A stretch of 35,583 bases of DNA from Nanobdellati archaeon (GCA_013152815.1 JAADFO010000005.1:1-35583); one strand, 5' to 3'. Positions 16,648 through 26,200 are shown, numbered from the stretch's first letter. Translations and numbers: made by a program. Notes: generated by a model from the letters alone, not told the origin.

Positions 16648-17802
16648 ATGAGAAAAGTTGCCATCATCGGAGTGGGCATGACCCCGTTCGGTCAGCTCTG
16701 GGACCGTTCCCTGATATCCCTGGCTGTGGAAGCAGGGGCAAAGGCAATCCACGATGCTGGGATCACCCACAAAGACGTCGGAGTGCTCTACGGCGGCACC
16801 ATGTCTTCCGGCCTGTTTTCCGGCCAGGAACACCTGGCAAGCATGTTCGCTGACCATTCAGGCTTTGACCACATCCCCAGCGTCCGGGTCGAGGCTGCCT
16901 GCGCATCCGGCGGTCTGGCGCTGCGCCAGGCGTATATTGACGTGGCCTCTGGTGCCCATGATATCGCCGTTGTCGGCGGGGTGGAGAAGATGACCGACCT
17001 CGGGATCTACCCGGTGACCAAAGTCCTATCGACGGCTGCCGATGCTGAGCGGGAATCTTCCCTCGGCGTCACCTTCCCGGGAATCTATGCCATGATGGCA
17101 CGCCTCCACATGCACAAGTATCATACCACCGAAGAGCAGCTTGCGATGGTCGCGGTGAAGAACCATGCCCATGCCATCCATAATCCCCACGCCCAGTTCC
17201 GCCGGGCCATCACTGTCGACCAGGTCATGGGGTCGGTGAAGATAGCCGACCCGCTCAAGCTCCTGGATGCCTCTCCGGTCTCTGACGGCGGCGCTGCCCT
17301 GGTCCTTGCCGACGAGAAGACCGCTCGCAGCCAAAGTGACACTCCTGTCTGGATAGCAGGCAGCGGCCATGCCACCGATACCATCGCGCTCCATGACCGG
17401 GAAGACATGCTGAGCATGAGATCGACGGTCTATGCCGCAAGAGACGCCTTCAGGCAGGCAGGCCTCTCTCCAAAGGACATCGGCATGGCCGAGCTTCACG
17501 ACTGTTTTACCATCGCCGAACTCCTGGCCCTCGAAGACCTCGGGTTTGTCGACAGGGGGGCATCAGGCAGCTTCATCGAACAGGGCCAGGCTCATATCGG
17601 CGGAAGCCTCCCCATCAACCCTTCGGGCGGGCTCAAGGCTAAAGGACATCCGGTCGGCGCCTCAGGCATCGCCCAGGCCATCGAGTCGGTCCTGCAGCTG
17701 CGGGGGGATGCAGGGTTGCGCAACACCGGGGCTGAGATCGCCCTGACCCAGAACGTCGGCGGTTCAGGAGGGACCGCAGTGGTCCACATATTCAGGAGAT
17801 GA
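16648..17802 (+). CDS. Acetyl-CoA C-acetyltransferase (SCP-x-type thiolase)
   Basis: MRKVAIIGVGMTPFGQLWDRSL, VEAACASGGLALRQA, AELHDCFTIAELLALEDLGF, NPSGGLKAKGHPVGASGIAQ. Confidence 0.93.
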   Translation: MRKVAIIGVGMTPFGQLWDRSLISLAVEAGAKAIHDAGITHKDVGVLYGGTMSSGLFSGQEHLASMFADHSGFDHIPSVRVEAACASGGLALRQAYIDVASGAHDIAVVGGVEKMTDLGIYPVTKVLSTAADAERESSLGVTFPGIYAMMARLHMHKYHTTEEQLAMVAVKNHAHAIHNPHAQFRRAITVDQVMGSVKIADPLKLLDASPVSDGGAALVLADEKTARSQSDTPVWIAGSGHATDTIALHDREDMLSMRSTVYAARDAFRQAGLSPKDIGMAELHDCFTIAELLALEDLGFVDRGASGSFIEQGQAHIGGSLPINPSGGLKAKGHPVGASGIAQAIESVLQLRGDAGLRNTGAEIALTQNVGGSGGTAVVHIFRR

Positions 17803-17809
17803 ACACACG

Positions 17810-18220
17810 ATGGCTGTACCGAAATTCTGGCGGCAGATACCGGCGCTCTACAATCTCGAGGGCAGCGTCTGCGGATGTGGTGCGTTGGCCTTCCCTCCCC
17901 GGGAGGTCTGTCCGAAATGTCATGCTGTCGGCCTGAAGCCCCATCGCTTCAGGGGGAAAGGGACGGTCGAGACGTTCACCATCATCCGCACTCCGACAAC
18001 AGATCCTGAGGGAGAGAATATAGAGGTTCCGGCACGAAGCATACCCTATGTCATGGGCATCATCCGTCTTGAGGAAGGCCCTCGTCTCACAGCGCAGATT
18101 GTCGATGCCCGACCTGAGGATGTGAGGATCGGTGACCGGGTCGAGCTGGTCTTCCGCAAGCTATTGGAGAAAGGACCGAAGGGGGTTATCCAATATGGAT
18201 ACAAGTTCCGGCCTGTCTGA
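17810..18220 (+). CDS. DUF35 OB-fold/Zn-ribbon acyl-CoA-binding protein, partner of thiolase/HMGS
   Basis: CGCGALAFPPREVCPKCHAVGL zinc ribbon followed by OB-like segment; classic neighbour of archaeal thiolase and HMGS. Confidence 0.9.
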   Translation: MAVPKFWRQIPALYNLEGSVCGCGALAFPPREVCPKCHAVGLKPHRFRGKGTVETFTIIRTPTTDPEGENIEVPARSIPYVMGIIRLEEGPRLTAQIVDARPEDVRIGDRVELVFRKLLEKGPKGVIQYGYKFRPV

Positions 18221-19460
18221 CAGAGACGCCCTTGAACGCTTTGTCGCAGATGTCAGAGAAGGGAAGCGGTCGCTGCGTGACCTTGACCAGGAAGGGAAGC
18301 CTGCTGCGGTCTCCCTGAGGAGGCATGTCCTGGGCACGCTCACCCATACTGATCTCACCCCGCTCACCGCAACCCATGTGGATGCAGAACATACCCTGTC
18401 AAACATCGAGAACATGTTCGGTTCCATAGAGATCCCTCTCGGCGCAGCAGGTCCGCTCCTGGTGAAAGGCCAGCATGCTCGCGGCCTGTTCTTCTTGCCT
18501 CTGGCGACCACCGAGGGCGCGTTGGTGGCTTCGGTCAACCGGGGCTGCAGGGCGCTCACCGCTGCAGGAGGCGCCATCACCGAGACGCTGCAGGATGCCC
18601 AGGCACGCTCGTTGCTCTTCGAGACAGCGGACGCGGAAAGCGCCCGTTCCTTCGTCTCCTGGCTGGAGCAGGAAGAGAACCGCCAGGTCATCTTCACCGT
18701 CGGACAGAAAGGGAGCAGGCATCTGCAGCTCGTCGGTCTGGAACCCTTTGTCCGGGAGAACCATGTCTGGCTCAGGATCACCGCGAAGACCGGCGATGCC
18801 ATGGGCATGAACATGATCACCATCGCAGGGAAGCAGATCGGCGACTATCTGGAGAAGAAGCATCCTGCGGTCACGTTCCTCTCAGAATCAGGCAATCTCT
18901 GCGTCGACAAGAAAGCGTCCTCCCTGAACCAGGAGAAAGGACGGGGGAAACGGGTCAGGGCCTGGGCAGTGTTGTCGTCATCCATCGTCGAGGAGGTCCT
19001 GAAGACCACTCCCGAAGCCATGGTCCGTCTCAACCGTCTCAAGAACCAGGAGGGCAGCAGGCTTTCCGGCTCGCTGGGAGAGAATGCGCATCATGCCAAC
19101 ATGGTGGCAGCACTCTTCATCGCGCTGGGCCAGGATGTCGCCCACACGGTGGACGGCAGCGTCGGCTGGACCAGGATGACGCAGGAAAAAGACAGCCTCA
19201 GGGTCGAGGTGGAGCTTCCTGCCTTGCAGGTCGGCACGGTCGGCGGGGGGACCGGGCTTCCAGGACAGCATGCCTGTCTGGAGATGCTCGGTGTCGCAGG
19301 AGGCGGCCATCCTGAGGGCAGCAACGGCCGCAAGCTCGGCGAGATCATAGCTGCAGGCGTCCTGGCAGGTGAGATATCCCTGATGGCAGCCCTTTCAACC
19401 CGGATGCTCGCAGCGGCCCATCAGAGGCTCAACAGAAACCCTGTGCAGCCGGCACCTTGA
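18195..19460 (+). CDS. hmgA: Hydroxymethylglutaryl-CoA reductase
   Basis: ENMFGSIEIPLGAAGPLLV, LATTEGALVASVNRGCRA, ITAKTGDAMGMNMITIA, GQDVAHTVDGS. Confidence 0.95.
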   Translation: MDTSSGLSDRDALERFVADVREGKRSLRDLDQEGKPAAVSLRRHVLGTLTHTDLTPLTATHVDAEHTLSNIENMFGSIEIPLGAAGPLLVKGQHARGLFFLPLATTEGALVASVNRGCRALTAAGGAITETLQDAQARSLLFETADAESARSFVSWLEQEENRQVIFTVGQKGSRHLQLVGLEPFVRENHVWLRITAKTGDAMGMNMITIAGKQIGDYLEKKHPAVTFLSESGNLCVDKKASSLNQEKGRGKRVRAWAVLSSSIVEEVLKTTPEAMVRLNRLKNQEGSRLSGSLGENAHHANMVAALFIALGQDVAHTVDGSVGWTRMTQEKDSLRVEVELPALQVGTVGGGTGLPGQHACLEMLGVAGGGHPEGSNGRKLGEIIAAGVLAGEISLMAALSTRMLAAAHQRLNRNPVQPAP

Positions 19461-19485
19461 GGAATCATCACTTGAGGAATCATCA
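19456..19485 (+). repeat. 15-bp tandem duplication CTTGAGGAATCATCA x2
   Basis: Exact head-to-tail duplication in the hmgA/mevalonate kinase spacer. Confidence 0.95.
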
Positions 19486-19531
19486 GGATCGTCCAGGGCA
19501 TCATCACAGAGGTCATTGAAGGCTCATCGCG

Positions 19532-20551
19532 ATGATTGCGATGGGAAGTGGAGCGATGCAGACCATGGGGTATGGAACGGCAGGAACGGCAGGAACAGCC
19601 AAGGTACAGCAATCCATCGTGGCAGAGGCATGTGCAAAGGTCATCCTCTTCGGCGAGCATGGCGTGGTCTATGGAACAGAAGGCATCGCTGCCCCTGTCC
19701 GGTCGCTCAAGACCCGGATCATGATAGAGCCGGGTCAAGGACTTCAGGTGTTCTTCGATGGCGCTCCCGATTCCTCTGCCGATGAGCGGCATGAGCGACC
19801 TGGGCAGCAGGAGAAGGACCGCAGCATCATCGTCGAACTGGTCCTCTTCGCAGCCAGGAAACTGCGTATTGATGCTCTTGACGCCAGGGTCCATGTCTCT
19901 TCCACCATCCCCTTCAGTGCAGGACTCGGTTCCAGCGCTTCCCTTTCCGTGGCCATCCTTCGGGCACTGGCGGCCTTCGGCGGAAAAGACATATCCGACG
20001 ACATGATGGATGCGTTGGCCTTCTCCTGCGAGAGTCGCTTCCATGCGAAGCCGAGCGGCATCGACAATACGGTCATTGTGAGAGAGCAGGTCATCTCCTT
20101 CCAGGACAAGGCTTCTGTTCCCCTGTCTCTGGGGAAGCCCCTGACCCTGCTGATCGCGGATTCAGGCATCAGGGCAGATACCAAAGCTGTCCAGAAGACG
20201 CTTTCCCGGCAGTATCGGCAGCACAGCGCAGAGATGGAGGGCATCTTCAAGGTCATGGACGAGGTGGTGCAGAATGCGAAAGTCGCCCTCGTCGCCGGCG
20301 ACCTCAAAGAGGTGGGGAGTCTCATGAACCAGAACCATGGTCTTCTGCAGGACCTGGGCGTCTCGTCAGAGCCACTGGACACCCTGGTAAAGATAGCACG
20401 CGAGGAGGGGGCATCGGGGGCAAAGCTGTCCGGCGCAGGCAAAGGCGGCATCATCATAGCGTCGGTCCCGGATGACGCACAACAGAGTGACCGGATCAAA
20501 GGGGCGCTGGAAAAGCAGGGCGCCAAGGTCCATCGGGTGGTGATCGCATGA
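19532..20551 (+). CDS. mvk: Mevalonate kinase
   Basis: ACAKVILFGEHGVVYGTEGIAAPV, FSAGLGSSASLSVAILRAL, KPSGIDNTVI, KLSGAGKGGIIIA. Confidence 0.92.
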   Translation: MIAMGSGAMQTMGYGTAGTAGTAKVQQSIVAEACAKVILFGEHGVVYGTEGIAAPVRSLKTRIMIEPGQGLQVFFDGAPDSSADERHERPGQQEKDRSIIVELVLFAARKLRIDALDARVHVSSTIPFSAGLGSSASLSVAILRALAAFGGKDISDDMMDALAFSCESRFHAKPSGIDNTVIVREQVISFQDKASVPLSLGKPLTLLIADSGIRADTKAVQKTLSRQYRQHSAEMEGIFKVMDEVVQNAKVALVAGDLKEVGSLMNQNHGLLQDLGVSSEPLDTLVKIAREEGASGAKLSGAGKGGIIIASVPDDAQQSDRIKGALEKQGAKVHRVVIA

Positions 20552-21696
20552 GCAGGCAGACCATCCCGTCGCTCAGACGCAGGATAGACGATGCTCTGGC
20601 CACGTTCCTCGACGAGCAGATTGAGCAGATTGTCCGTGTCCAGGATGATCCCCTCGCTTCCTCTGTCATGCCCTCTGTCAGGGAATGCTATGATATCATC
20701 AGAGCATACACCCTTCGCGGAGGAAAGCGATTGCGTCCTCTTGCCTTGCTCCTTTCTTACAGGGCGGCAGGAGGGACCGACATCGAGAAGGCATTGCTGC
20801 CTGCAGTGGGCATCGAACTCCTGCATACCTATTCGCTCATCCTCGACGACCTCATGGATGAGGACGACCTTAGAAGGTCTCATCCCTCGGTGCATGCTGT
20901 CCTGCTGCGCCTGTTCGACGGGCGTCCTGTCAAGAAAGATATCCATCCTGCCGATCCTCCCTTGCTTCATGGGCCGGCGGGTACCTCGCCGGGTATCCGG
21001 CTCTTCGCAGGGCAACCTGAACGCTTCGCAGCATCGTTCTCCATCATGATGGCCAATGTCACCATGCTGCTCTCTCGCAAGGCCTTCCTGGTCTCTTCCT
21101 CTTCGCCAGGGCAGCGGCTTGCCATGCTCCAGCTGGTCAACAGGGCAGATGAGCTGCTCTATCATGGCCAGATGATGGACATGGCTGGCGAGCAGGAAGC
21201 GTCCCTCAGCAGGGAATGGTATCTTAAGATGATACAGAACAAGACAGGGACCCTGTTCGGGCTGGCGTTCCAGCTGGGAAGCCTCCTTGCAGGGAACGAT
21301 CAGGGCACCCAAGGAACCTATTGGCAGACCGGCATGGAACTGGCCCGCGGCTTCCAGATAAGAGACGACCTCAAGGATGTCAAAGGAACCAAGGGACGGA
21401 AGAAAGGGACCGACATCATCAAGAGGAAAAAGACGCTGCTCTTCATCGAGGCCATGGACAGGGCAGATAAGGGGCAACAGCAGGTTCTGAAGTCCATATT
21501 CTCCAAGCCCGCCGTGACTGACAGGCAGGTGAAAGAAGTCATTGCCATCATGGAGCAGACCGGCGCGGTCGAGGCGTGCAGAAGCATGGTCCGACGTTCT
21601 TTGACGGAGGCCCGTTCCCTGGTCGAAGATATCGCCTTCTCCCATGATGATCTCCTGAAATCATTTCTCTCACAGATGGTCGAGGATGCGTCATGA
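20548..21696 (+). CDS. Polyprenyl diphosphate synthase (trans-type, GGPP-like)
   Basis: LRGGKRLRPLALLL, LILDDLMDEDDLRRSHPSVH (first DDxxD), FQIRDDLKDVKGTKGRKKGTDI (second DDxxD). Confidence 0.92.
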   Translation: MSRQTIPSLRRRIDDALATFLDEQIEQIVRVQDDPLASSVMPSVRECYDIIRAYTLRGGKRLRPLALLLSYRAAGGTDIEKALLPAVGIELLHTYSLILDDLMDEDDLRRSHPSVHAVLLRLFDGRPVKKDIHPADPPLLHGPAGTSPGIRLFAGQPERFAASFSIMMANVTMLLSRKAFLVSSSSPGQRLAMLQLVNRADELLYHGQMMDMAGEQEASLSREWYLKMIQNKTGTLFGLAFQLGSLLAGNDQGTQGTYWQTGMELARGFQIRDDLKDVKGTKGRKKGTDIIKRKKTLLFIEAMDRADKGQQQVLKSIFSKPAVTDRQVKEVIAIMEQTGAVEACRSMVRRSLTEARSLVEDIAFSHDDLLKSFLSQMVEDAS

Positions 21697-22742
21697 ACGG
21701 CAGAGGAGACACCATGAGCAGGATACACCAGCGCAAGCAGAGCCATGTGGACGTGGCCCTGAACAAGGACATCTCTTATCATAGGTCTTCCGGGCTGGAG
21801 CGTTACGCCTTCATCCATAATGCGTTGCCTGACCTGGACTTTAAGGAGATCGATACCTCTGCTGTCTTCCTCGGGAAGAAGATACAGCTCCCGCTCATCA
21901 TCTCTGGCATGACCGGCGGCCATGCTCTGGGCGCCCGCATCAACAGGAACCTGGCCATGGCAGCAGAGAAGACGGGCATCGCCATGGGCATCGGTTCCCA
22001 GCGCATCGCCCTTGAACATGAAGATATGCATGATATGGTGAGCAGCTCCTTCGATGTCCGAAAATACGCTCCCAGCATACCGCTGCTCGCCAATCTTGGT
22101 GCGGCTCAGCTCAACAAGGGCTATGGCCTGAAGGAATGCAGGCAGGTCGTCGAGCAGATAAATGCCGATGCTCTGGTCTTCCATCTCAACCCTCTGCAGG
22201 AGGTCATCCAGGGAGGGGATGTGGACTGGAAGGGCATCCTTCCGAAGATAGGACGGATAGTCAAGGCGCTCGATGTGCCGGTGATCGTCAAGGAGGTCGG
22301 CTTCGGCATCTCGGACGAGGTCGGCCGTAGGCTGGATTCTGTCGGTGTCCATGCCATCGATGTCTCTGGCTCTGGTGGCACGTCCTGGGCTGCCATCGAG
22401 AGCAGGCAGGGAAGCATGCGGCGACGCATGTTAGGCAGAAGGTTCTGGGACTGGGGCATTCCCACCGCAGAGGCATTGCAGATGAACAAGGGGCGTAGGA
22501 CGAAGCTCATCGCAGGCGGCGGCATCCGGAGCGGCCAGGACATGGCGAAATCCATCGCGTTGGGTGCCGACTACTGCACCATGGCCTCCCCTTTTCTCAA
22601 GGCAGCTGCCGATTCTCCGCGAAAGGTCATGGAACTCATCCTGTTCCTGGAGCTCGAGCTCAGGACAGCCATGTTCGGCATAGGAGTAAAAGACCTGAAG
22701 ATGCTGAAAGGAACACCTTCCCTCCGCAGGCTCACTCCCTGA
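21693..22742 (+). CDS. fni: Type 2 isopentenyl-diphosphate delta-isomerase
   Basis: RKQSHVDVALNKDISY, ISGMTGGHALGARINRNLAMAAEKTGIAMGIGSQRIALE, HLNPLQEVIQGGDVDW, IDVSGSGGTSWAAIE. Confidence 0.95.
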   Translation: MNGRGDTMSRIHQRKQSHVDVALNKDISYHRSSGLERYAFIHNALPDLDFKEIDTSAVFLGKKIQLPLIISGMTGGHALGARINRNLAMAAEKTGIAMGIGSQRIALEHEDMHDMVSSSFDVRKYAPSIPLLANLGAAQLNKGYGLKECRQVVEQINADALVFHLNPLQEVIQGGDVDWKGILPKIGRIVKALDVPVIVKEVGFGISDEVGRRLDSVGVHAIDVSGSGGTSWAAIESRQGSMRRRMLGRRFWDWGIPTAEALQMNKGRRTKLIAGGGIRSGQDMAKSIALGADYCTMASPFLKAAADSPRKVMELILFLELELRTAMFGIGVKDLKMLKGTPSLRRLTP

Positions 22743-22762
22743 GAAGAAGGGTCATGGTCTCT

Positions 22763-23152
22763 CTATGGTTCTTCCTGGTCTCCCTGGTCATCCGCTCCCA
22801 GGCAGGATTCCAGCCATGACCGGTATGTCCTGTCCATCTCTTCTATCCTGACCGACTCTATGAGCGGGGTGGTGTAGCTGTGCAGCCTCTTTATGGCTGC
22901 TGCTATCCTGTCGTACTGTGCGGAGATGCTCTTGAGGATGAGCATGACCTCATCCTCGTCTTCCACCTTGCCCTCCCAGCGGTAGAGGCTTCTGATGGGC
23001 AGCAGGTTGGCGCAGCCGATGAGCCTATGGTCGAGGAGCGTCCTTGCCATGCGCTCTGCTTCCTGCTCGTCCTTGCAGGTCGTGATGATCATCACCGGCG
23101 TGTCCTTCTTCCTGTTCCCTTGTCCTGCGTCTCTTTCTATCGTGTCCTTCAT
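22763..23152 (-). CDS. cutA: CutA-like divalent-cation tolerance protein
   Basis: TTCKDEQEAERMARTLLDHRLIGCANLLPIRSLYRWEGKVEDEDEVMLILKS. Confidence 0.92.
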   Translation of the reverse strand: MKDTIERDAGQGNRKKDTPVMIITTCKDEQEAERMARTLLDHRLIGCANLLPIRSLYRWEGKVEDEDEVMLILKSISAQYDRIAAAIKRLHSYTTPLIESVRIEEMDRTYRSWLESCLGADDQGDQEEP

Positions 23153-24351
23153 TGGCGATCACCGACGAAGACGGTCTTTCCCTTCAGGGGAGCGATGCCG
23201 TCCTTCTTGGAGATGCTCAGGAGCTGGCTGAGCAGCCGTTCCAGCAGGGCAGGGGTCTCCTCCTTCACCCGGGCAGGGTCGAAGGGTGTATCAGGATGGT
23301 GAAGATACCCGATGCAGCTGATCCCTTTCTCGAACAGTCTCTCATAGCCTTCTCCTATGGTTCCTGCGATGGCGATGACCGGTTTTCCTCCTGCTGACTT
23401 TCCGAGGCCAGCGATGGCCTTGCCCATGGCCGACTGTCCATCGATCCTGCCTTCGCCGGTCAGGATAAGGTCTGCCTGCCCTATCTTCTCCTGCAGGTGG
23501 ATAAGTTTTGCGACCACGCCGAATCCTGGCTCGACCGTCGCATGGCAAAGGGCGAGCAGTCCGAAACCGACCCCTCCTGCAGCTCCTGCTCCTGGAACAT
23601 TCCTGTACTCTTCTTGGCAGTGTCGCTCCACGATGGTCGCGCAGTGTTCCAGCCAGCGCTCTAGGCGGTGCAGTGTCTCTTCATCCCCTCCTTTCTGCGG
23701 GCCATAGATGGCTGTCGCGCCGTTCTGGCCAAGAAGCGGATTGTCAACATCGCTCGCGATGATGATCTTTCTTCCCTCCAGTAGCCTGTCCGATGTCGTC
23801 GTATCGATGCTTCTCACTCTGGGAAGGTCTTCTGCAGCGAGGAAGCCGCCGTCGGGCGGCATGATGTCTTTCCCATCATCGTCCAGGAACCGCACTCCTA
23901 ACGCTTGAGCCATGCCTATGCCGCAATCATTGGTGGCAGAACCGCCGACACCGACATAGATCCTTTCCAGGCCCAGGTCTATTGCCGCCTTGATGAGCTG
24001 GCCAAGGCCGTAGGAGGTGGCTTCCCTGAGGTTGCGCTCGTTCTCTTCGGTGAGCGCAAGTCCAGAGGAGAGGGCCATCTCGACAAGACCGCTGGTCGCG
24101 TCAAGTCTGAGGAAGTGGGATGCGATCACCTTGCGATAGGGGCCGATGACCTTGCAGGGGATGAGTTCTCCGTCTGCTCCCTGATGGACCGCTTCAATGG
24201 TCGAATCCCCCCCGTCTGCGATGGGGCTGATCATGCAGGTTGTCTCAGGAAGGACATTCCTGACCGACGATGCCATGAGCTGTCCGATCTCTCCGGCAGA
24301 GAAGGTCTCCTTGAAAGCGTTCGGAGCGATGAGGATGTGACGAAGTTCCAT
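23149..24351 (-). CDS. Glycerate kinase (GlxK/GarK family)
   Basis: HILIAPNAFKETFSAGEIGQLMASS, PIADGGDSTIEAV, VGVGGSATNDCGIGMAQALG, LILTGEGRIDGQSAMGKAI; TATA (GCATATATATCC) just upstream supports start at 24351. Confidence 0.92.
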   Translation of the reverse strand: MELRHILIAPNAFKETFSAGEIGQLMASSVRNVLPETTCMISPIADGGDSTIEAVHQGADGELIPCKVIGPYRKVIASHFLRLDATSGLVEMALSSGLALTEENERNLREATSYGLGQLIKAAIDLGLERIYVGVGGSATNDCGIGMAQALGVRFLDDDGKDIMPPDGGFLAAEDLPRVRSIDTTTSDRLLEGRKIIIASDVDNPLLGQNGATAIYGPQKGGDEETLHRLERWLEHCATIVERHCQEEYRNVPGAGAAGGVGFGLLALCHATVEPGFGVVAKLIHLQEKIGQADLILTGEGRIDGQSAMGKAIAGLGKSAGGKPVIAIAGTIGEGYERLFEKGISCIGYLHHPDTPFDPARVKEETPALLERLLSQLLSISKKDGIAPLKGKTVFVGDRQ

Positions 24352-24387
24352 GCTGTTACAGGAAACCACAGGATATATATGCTTTTC

Positions 24388-24411
24388 TTCAGCCATGAGT
24401 TCAGCCATGAG
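24388..24411 (+). repeat. 12-bp tandem duplication TTCAGCCATGAG x2
   Basis: Exact duplication in the divergent glycerate kinase/nop5 spacer. Confidence 0.93.
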
Positions 24412-24446
24412 TAACTTTAAATAGGATGTGGGCCCTCGAAGGTGCT

Positions 24447-25541
24447 ATGACAACCATACAGTACCAGAACTGTCTCGGTACCTTCATCTTCACGAAGGAC
24501 CTCAAGCTCATCAAGCATGATGCGGAAGGAAGGGACCTTGCTTCAGAGTATGGCGCTGTCCCTCCTGATAAGACGCTCATCCCCCCGATCCTTGAATTCT
24601 TCAGGGATCCTCAGTGGCTTCGTGCCTTCCACGCCAAAGGCATCGCTCTTGCCAAGGCATCTATCCTCGCCGATTTCTCACGCGACCAGCTCATCATCAC
24701 GACCATCGCCTACCTCGATGACCTCAGCAAGGTCTCCAACATGCTCACCAAACGGCTTCGCGACGCCTACTATGAGGTCTTTCCTGAACCGGCCATGCGC
24801 ATCCGGGACAACGGGAAGTTCGTCGAACTGGTCGCGACCAAGTCCCCTGCAGAACTGCGGGACGATCTCAGGCTTTCGAAGGACGAGGTGATGGAGGCTC
24901 CGCTGAGGAAAGGAGATTGGGAACGGCTCCACGGGCTCGCCGTCCGGGTCCACGGCCTCTACGCAGAGAAAGAGGCGAGCGAACGCTACCTTGATGCGCT
25001 CATGACCGAGCTCTGTCCGAACATGCTCGCCTTGACCGGTTCCACGATAGGTGCGAGATTGCTCCAGCTTGCGGGTTCCCTGAAGAAGCTCTCGATCATG
25101 CCTGCGACGACTGTCCAGGTTCTTGGTGCCGAGACCGCCATGTTCCGGCACATGCGGAACAAGCGCTACCTTCCGCCGAAATACGGAATCCTCCATGAGC
25201 ATCCTGCCTTCGCATCGACGCCCAGATACATCCATGGCAAGATCGCCCGTGCCCTGGCCGACAGGATAGCCATCGCCGCTAAGGTGGATTACTTCAAAGG
25301 GAAGCCTGTCGGAGAAGAGCTGAAAGAGCAGTTCGAGAAGAGGCTGGCCATGATCATCCGCCAGAAGAGAGCGCGGCCGATGCCTGTTCGCTCGTCTGCT
25401 GAGGCAGGCAGGAAAGACGACAGGGATGGCCGTCCCCGAAGACAACACCATCCTTCCCAGAATCCTCCCCGGACGTCCCAGAAGGAGAAGGGGCAGCGGT
25501 GGAAGCCCTCGCGTCAGATGAAGCCCAGGAGGTACCGATGA
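24447..25541 (+). CDS. nop5: Nop5/Nop56-Nop58 family C/D-box snoRNP protein
   Basis: ALTGSTIGARLLQLAGSLKKLSIMPATTVQVLGAETAMFRHMRNKRYLPPKYGILHEHPAF; basic C-tail; TATA (CTTTAAATAGG) upstream. Confidence 0.95.
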   Translation: MTTIQYQNCLGTFIFTKDLKLIKHDAEGRDLASEYGAVPPDKTLIPPILEFFRDPQWLRAFHAKGIALAKASILADFSRDQLIITTIAYLDDLSKVSNMLTKRLRDAYYEVFPEPAMRIRDNGKFVELVATKSPAELRDDLRLSKDEVMEAPLRKGDWERLHGLAVRVHGLYAEKEASERYLDALMTELCPNMLALTGSTIGARLLQLAGSLKKLSIMPATTVQVLGAETAMFRHMRNKRYLPPKYGILHEHPAFASTPRYIHGKIARALADRIAIAAKVDYFKGKPVGEELKEQFEKRLAMIIRQKRARPMPVRSSAEAGRKDDRDGRPRRQHHPSQNPPRTSQKEKGQRWKPSRQMKPRRYR

Positions 25542-26200
25542 TGGAGCCGGCGAGGTTCGACAACATCTTCTTCGCAAGGGGAAAGCGTGAGCTCTTCACC
25601 CGTTCCAAAGGGGACGCGCTCTTCGATGAGAAGATTGTCGTCATGGACGGCGTCTCCTGCCGCTCCTGGGACCCGAAACGCAGCAAGTTGGGCGCAGCCA
25701 TCATGAAGGGAGCTTCTCAGATAGGCATAAGGGAAGGGTCCATCGTCCTCTATCTGGGCGCTGCCCACGGCTATACCCCTTCCTTCGTCTCTGACATCAT
25801 CGGAGAGGCAGGGATGGTGTTTGCGCTGGACTTCGCTCCCCGGGTGGTCAAGGACCTCATCCATGTCTGCGAACAGCGGCAGAACATGGTCCCGCTCCTG
25901 GGAGATGCATCGAATCCCCGCTCCTATCTGGACAGGCTCTGTCTCGTCGATGTGGTCTATCAGGACATCGCCCAGCGGCTGCAGACACGTATCTTCCTGG
26001 ACAACTGCAGGCTGTTCCTGAAACCCGACGGCTACGGCCTGTTCGCGGTCAAGGCGCGGTCCATCGACGTGGCCAGGAATCCTGATGCCATCTTCAAGGA
26101 AGTTGCCCTGGAACTTGCGAAAGAACTGGTCATCGTCGACCAGCGAAGGCTTGATCCCTTCGAGAAGGACCACATCATGTTCATCTGCAAGAAGAGATAA
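25538..26200 (+). CDS. flpA: Fibrillarin-like rRNA/tRNA 2'-O-methyltransferase
   Basis: WDPKRSKLGAAIMKGASQIGIREGSIVLYLGAAHGYTPSFVSDIIGEAGMVFALDFAPRVVKDL; overlaps nop5 stop (ATGATG). Confidence 0.95.
   Translation: MMEPARFDNIFFARGKRELFTRSKGDALFDEKIVVMDGVSCRSWDPKRSKLGAAIMKGASQIGIREGSIVLYLGAAHGYTPSFVSDIIGEAGMVFALDFAPRVVKDLIHVCEQRQNMVPLLGDASNPRSYLDRLCLVDVVYQDIAQRLQTRIFLDNCRLFLKPDGYGLFAVKARSIDVARNPDAIFKEVALELAKELVIVDQRRLDPFEKDHIMFICKKR

Noticed and set aside
19744-21645. 633-aa minus-strand ORF antisense to mevalonate kinase and polyprenyl synthase
   Set aside because: Opposite two confidently identified enzymes; composition is typical of an antisense frame in GC-rich coding DNA.
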